A DNA stretch of 24,703 bases, taken from positions 1-24,703 of the forward strand of contig JAEZYG010000071.1 of the NCBI GenBank assembly GCA_023419175.1, given 5' to 3'. Both the position numbers and the translations under genes were made by a program. Below, in pieces: positions 22,110-24,703 of this stretch (position 1 is its first letter; the number at the start of each line of letters is the position of its first letter). This stretch comes from Actinomycetes bacterium. GTDB lineage: Bacteria; Actinomycetota; Actinomycetes; Propionibacteriales; Propionibacteriaceae. The notes beneath the pieces were generated by a model. The model was not told where the DNA came from and made no database searches. It worked only from the letters and a program-made list of their open reading frames with translations.

Positions 22110-22198
22110 AACCGCAGAGCGGCGCCTTCACTAGCAAGATCTGACTAGACTGGTGGACGATCATCACAGGATACGCAGGACATATGGAGAGGAAGAGG

Positions 22199-23110
22199 AT
22201 GAGTCCAGCAGAGAGCTTTTCGCGTCCAGGAGCTGTCGATCTATCGACTCTTGCCCAGCAGGCGGCTGGTGGTGCCTCCCAGCCTGTAGCGGGAACGGCA
22301 CATTACGCCGTTGAGGTCAATGATGAGAATTTCAATCAGATCGTTCATCAATCGACTCGCTATCCTGTCGTCGTTCTTTTGGAGAGTGCTCAGGATCCTG
22401 CCTGTCGTACCACGAAGGAGAATTTGACGGCTTTAGTCAATGCGATGGATGGTCAGATTCTTCTCGCCATATGTGATATCGATCGCTCGCCGCGTATCGC
22501 TCAAGCCTTTGCGGCTCAGGCAGTTCCCACCGTGGTGGCGATTATTGCCGGACAGATCGCTCCCTTATTCCAAGGAACGAAAGATCCAGCAGAGATCAAG
22601 GCTGTTCTCGACCAGATTCATCAAGTGGCAATCGCTAACGGGCTTTCTGGACGAGCGGAACCTCAAGCATCTGCCGTAGCGGATGGAGTAGAACAGGAAT
22701 CCCATCCTCGCTTTGCTAAGGCAGATGAAGCTCTTCAGCGTGGCGACTATCAGGAAGCTATCGCAGAATTTGATGCTCTTTTGAAGGCGAATCCTGCTGA
22801 TAGAGAAGCTCAAGCAGGTAAAATTCAAACCGAATTATTGGCTCGTACATCGTCTATGGATATCCAAACGCTGAACGATGCCGATGCAAATCCTGACGAT
22901 ATTGAGGCGAATTTAGCTGCCGCTGATATGGAAATTCTCGCCGGACGTTTAGAGGGAGGTTTCGCTCGTCTACTCAGGCTGATTCGTTCTACGACAGATG
23001 ATGAACGCGAACGGATCCGTCAACGTCTGGTCGATCTTTTTAGCACCTGCGATCCCAACGACCCAGCCGTCAAGAAAGCTCGACGTGAACTGGCGATGGT
23101 TTTGTTCTAA
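22199..23110 (+). CDS. Thioredoxin-TPR co-chaperone (CnoX/YbbN-like), no CxxC active site
   Basis: A 303-residue protein with an N-terminal GAVDLSTLAQQA segment, a thioredoxin fold (about 35-145) and a C-terminal TPR-like region (about 165-300; RFAKADEALQRGDYQEAIAEFDALLKANP in two helices). The usual WCxxC site is replaced by ESAQDPACR, keeping a single Cys, so it cannot do dithiol chemistry. The cis-Pro loop (QAVPTVVAI) is kept. E. coli CnoX (YbbN) is a holdase that works with DnaK and GroEL; that role is inferred here. I start at ATG 22199 with a purine-rich GGAGAGGAAG region upstream; ATG 22184 is the alternative. Divergent from bioB. Confidence 0.87.
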   Translation: MSPAESFSRPGAVDLSTLAQQAAGGASQPVAGTAHYAVEVNDENFNQIVHQSTRYPVVVLLESAQDPACRTTKENLTALVNAMDGQILLAICDIDRSPRIAQAFAAQAVPTVVAIIAGQIAPLFQGTKDPAEIKAVLDQIHQVAIANGLSGRAEPQASAVADGVEQESHPRFAKADEALQRGDYQEAIAEFDALLKANPADREAQAGKIQTELLARTSSMDIQTLNDADANPDDIEANLAAADMEILAGRLEGGFARLLRLIRSTTDDERERIRQRLVDLFSTCDPNDPAVKKARRELAMVLF

Positions 23111-23126
23111 TAGATTTTCGCATATG

Positions 23127-23154
23127 AAGGCAGGCTGCTATCAAGCCTGCCTTT
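23127..23154 (+). terminator. Bidirectional hairpin between cnoX-like and rrf2-like genes
   Basis: Perfect 10-bp stem AAGGCAGGCT (23127-23136) with its complement (23144-23153), 7-nt loop, followed on plus by only TTT. It lies 17 bp after the thioredoxin gene's stop and 8 bp before the end of the convergent Rrf2 gene, so it probably ends both. Confidence 0.75.
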
Positions 23155-23161
23155 GCCCTAT

Positions 23162-23596
23162 CTATGTGGATTGTGGAGAGGATTCGTCAGGGGAGTGGGA
23201 GGTGAGTTTTTCTTCGATAGAAGAAATAGTGATCGATTGCAAGGTGGTATCGATCACCTCGCTTAATTGATCGTGTAGGTAGCGAGCGAAATGAGCCATG
23301 CCAGACGAGATGACGCAGTCTTTATCGGAATCTCCGCTCGTCCATGCACCTCTCATGAAATCCCAGTCGAGAGCTTGAGCGACATCTGCCAATGTGGGAT
23401 CGCAGCCATCTGCAATGCGGTATCCTCCATTGACCCCGCGTTGGCGTTTGATCAATCCGGCTTTGGCTAAAGCGGACATGACCTTGCGTATCTGGACTGG
23501 GTGAGCGCAGACATTGCGGGCGATCTGCTCTGAGCAGACGGTCTGTTGACGGTGGTGTAAAAAAACGAGGGCGTGAACCCCTGTCATGAAATCCAT
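23162..23596 (-). CDS. Rrf2-family transcriptional regulator
   Basis: A 144-residue Rrf2 winged-helix regulator. The start MDFMTGVHALVFLHHRQ, the recognition region CAHPVQIRKVMSALAKAGLI and the wing RGVNGGYRIA (about 57-66) are typical. It lacks the three-Cys Fe-S set of IscR/NsrR; a single Cys in DKDCVISSG resembles the Cys position of YwnA/CymR-like members, so it may sense thiols or a partner protein rather than carry a cluster. I start at ATG 23596 with GGAGG 8 nt upstream; a GTG/ATG seven codons earlier would sit over the ribosome site. It diverges from the GPP34 gene, a likely target. The acidic-Ser tail is longer than usual. Confidence 0.88.
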   Translation of the reverse strand: MDFMTGVHALVFLHHRQQTVCSEQIARNVCAHPVQIRKVMSALAKAGLIKRQRGVNGGYRIADGCDPTLADVAQALDWDFMRGAWTSGDSDKDCVISSGMAHFARYLHDQLSEVIDTTLQSITISSIEEKLTSHSPDESSPQST

Positions 23597-23686
23597 GATC
23601 TTCCTCCCTCCACACAACTGTAATTTTCGATACTACACATCTGCAAATCTCTATCAGTGTTTAATCAGGGGAAAGCCCGATATGAA

Positions 23687-23708
23687 TTGACTCTTCTAGA
23701 GTTTAGAA
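23687..23708 (+). promoter_or_regulatory. Candidate -35 and inverted repeat in the rrf2-gpp34 spacer
   Basis: TTGACT (23687-23692) is followed at 23694-23708 by TTCTA-N5-TAGAA, a perfect 5-bp inverted repeat that would sit in the spacer of a plus-strand promoter; the -10 (TAAGCA at 23709-23714) is poor. This is the sort of place for an operator of the adjacent Rrf2 regulator. AGGAGG (23723-23728) then serves the GPP34 ATG. Confidence 0.35.
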
Positions 23709-23732
23709 TAAGCACGGATTTTAGGAGGAATC

Positions 23733-24443
23733 ATGACCTTGTCTTTGGCTGGAGATTTCCTACTCCTATGTTATGAGGATGAGAGTGGGAAAGCATCGGT
23801 GGACTCCACACGACTGGATATTCTCGTGGTAACTGCCGCTCTTATCGATCTGTGCAATCAAGGAATACTCGATATCGTTAATCCAGATGAGGGGATTAAA
23901 AAGCAAAGTTTCCGTTTGGTTGGCGATCTTGACAGCCTTGAAGAGCCCTATCGGCAATTGGCAGAGGAAGCTTCTGGGAAGAAAGTTAAAAACGTCATAA
24001 CTCAGATGGCTGGGCTTTCGTTCAATATCACTAAGGGAACGCGTTTCCGTCGCGCTCTTTTGGAATCTCTTGTCAATGCACAACTTTTGAAACCTCGAGA
24101 TGATGTGAAAGTCTTCGGTATCTTCACCTCAGCTCGTTATCGTTCTGCAGATGAAAATTATGAAATTGCGCTGAGATCACATCTCGAAAAGGTTCTCGAT
24201 GGACGCGAAGAAGCTAGCGAACATGACGTACTTCTGCTGAGTCTTGTTCAAGCATCTGGAGTTGTGCACAGGATCATGCCTGGGCGCAATCCTAAAGAAT
24301 TCGCTCATCGTGTCGAAGAATTGGGCTCAAGCAGTGCGATCACGCAGGCAGGACGACGCGTTATGCAGCAGTGGCAACAGTTCATTCTCGCTGAATTTGC
24401 CGCAATATTCGCTGCATCATTTGTAACTACCGCCGTCATGTAG
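23733..24443 (+). CDS. GPP34-family (GOLPH3-like) phosphoprotein
   Basis: A 236-residue protein of the GPP34 family. The N-terminal MTLSLAGDFLLLCYEDESGK matches the LaeEllLLaldd-type start of the family, followed by an all-helical core (LVVTAALIDLCNQGIL, FRRALLESLVNAQLL with an RYRSADE turn, and DVLLLSLVQASGVVHRI). In eukaryotes GOLPH3 binds PI4P on Golgi membranes; bacterial members are common in Actinobacteria and their role is not known. The last 25 residues are hydrophobic (ILAEFAAIFAASFVTTAV), so it probably contacts the membrane. A strong AGGAGG lies 4 nt before the ATG. Monocistronic, ending at a large hairpin; divergent from the Rrf2 gene. Confidence 0.88.
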   Translation: MTLSLAGDFLLLCYEDESGKASVDSTRLDILVVTAALIDLCNQGILDIVNPDEGIKKQSFRLVGDLDSLEEPYRQLAEEASGKKVKNVITQMAGLSFNITKGTRFRRALLESLVNAQLLKPRDDVKVFGIFTSARYRSADENYEIALRSHLEKVLDGREEASEHDVLLLSLVQASGVVHRIMPGRNPKEFAHRVEELGSSSAITQAGRRVMQQWQQFILAEFAAIFAASFVTTAVM

Positions 24444-24509
24444 GGGGATAGAACGAGATATTTATGCGAGTCATCGCAATCGCATATGTTTATTCTGCAG
24501 TTCTATCTT

Positions 24510-24549
24510 AGATAGACCTCGACATCTACATAGATGCCGAGGTCTATCT
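24510..24549. terminator. Large imperfect hairpin between gpp34 and the tRNA
   Basis: Outer arms AGATAGACCTCG (24510-24521) and complement (24538-24549), inner arms CATCTA/TAGATG (24523-24528 and 24531-24536), single mismatch between them. It lies 67 bp past the GPP34 stop and downstream of the tRNA on minus, with no T run on either side. Probably a bidirectional, U-less terminator; a small structured RNA cannot be excluded. Confidence 0.55.
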
Positions 24550-24674
24550 GCATCTCGATAGGAGAAGTTGGCTGGAATAGATCATTTCTATGACAATGGT
24601 TGCAAATTTTTCTATGCATGTTCACATCTTGATATAACAAGAAGACTTTCTGTTTAAGCGAAGAAAAAATGTTC

Positions 24675-24703
24675 TGGTGGAGCTAAGGGGATTCGAACCC
24701 CTG
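24675..24703 (-). tRNA. tRNA 3' end, probably tRNA-Ala (partial, cut by right edge)
   Basis: On the minus strand the visible part is a T arm (CAGGGGTTCGAATCCCCT), the acceptor 3' strand TAGCTCC, discriminator A and an encoded CCA (24675-24677). TAGCTCC-ACCA is the usual 3' end of tRNA-Ala, whose G3-U70 pair would need GGGGCTA at the missing 5' end. The anticodon is off the window, so the isotype is an inference. A T-rich stretch (ATTTTTTC) follows the 3' end. Confidence 0.8.

Noticed and set aside
1..24703. Mobile elements, prophage or CRISPR array
   Set aside because: No transposase, integrase, terminal inverted repeat pair or regularly spaced direct repeats seen; gene content is core actinobacterial.

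Overview
The window looks like chromosomal core sequence from a moderately low-GC actinobacterium. It contains the thrS-HIT-pgsA-patA-pimA block for phosphatidylinositol mannosides, the garA-ftsR-bfn-merR block, nucS, DUF3000 and a Scy/FilP-like coiled-coil gene. A pyrophosphate-type phosphofructokinase and a methylmalonyl-CoA epimerase, both very like the Propionibacterium freudenreichii/shermanii enzymes as I remember them, point to a Propionibacteriaceae-like propionic-acid fermenter. That placement is inference; no 16S is present. I see no insertion sequence, prophage, CRISPR array or integrase.

Layout. 1-2612 (minus): 3' part missing of an RNase D gene, DUF3000, msrB (probably leaderless) and a sirohydrochlorin/cobalt chelatase, with a candidate operator-promoter upstream. 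3029-3756: a Gly-Cys-Val tRNA operon on minus with its terminator, facing away from a second Val tRNA on plus. 3897-9108 (plus): thrS, HIT hydrolase, phosphatidylinositol phosphate synthase, PIM acyltransferase and PimA, mostly joined by overlapping stop/start codons. 9153-11522 (plus): zinc-ribbon GarA, FtsR, bifunctional nuclease, second MerR. 11565-12638: YihY/BrkB membrane protein. 12680-13891 (minus): PPi-phosphofructokinase. 13992-15096 (plus): TadE-like pseudopilin-type protein and YciO. 15105-16182 (minus): alpha/beta hydrolase and a small Cys/His protein. 16223-16933 (plus): NucS mismatch endonuclease. 16966-18835 (minus): Scy/FilP-like coiled-coil protein and methylmalonyl-CoA epimerase. 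19244-22046 (minus): phosphoglucomutase and biotin synthase. 22199-23110 (plus): CnoX/YbbN-like thioredoxin-TPR protein. 23162-23596 (minus): Rrf2 regulator. 23733-24443 (plus): GPP34 protein. 24675-end: 3' end of a tRNA, probably Ala, on minus.

How it fits together. The PIM block makes cell-envelope lipid anchors. GarA is the phospho-switch that sets 2-oxoglutarate flux, and FtsR/ResR-type MerR proteins tie growth to division. PPi-PFK, phosphoglucomutase, methylmalonyl-CoA epimerase and biotin synthase fit a propionate-forming metabolism, because transcarboxylase needs biotin and methylmalonyl-CoA mutase needs B12. The chelatase may serve B12 or siroheme synthesis.

Most interesting signals: two BioQ-like 13-bp operators placed over the -10 and -35 of a bioB promoter; a 17-bp imperfect palindrome filling the spacer of a candidate chelatase promoter; a leaderless msrB promoter inside the end of the preceding gene; and about three-fold excess of GATC in the one gene I counted. 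I did not find a clearly new multi-gene system; the novelty here is in regulation and in variants of known proteins.
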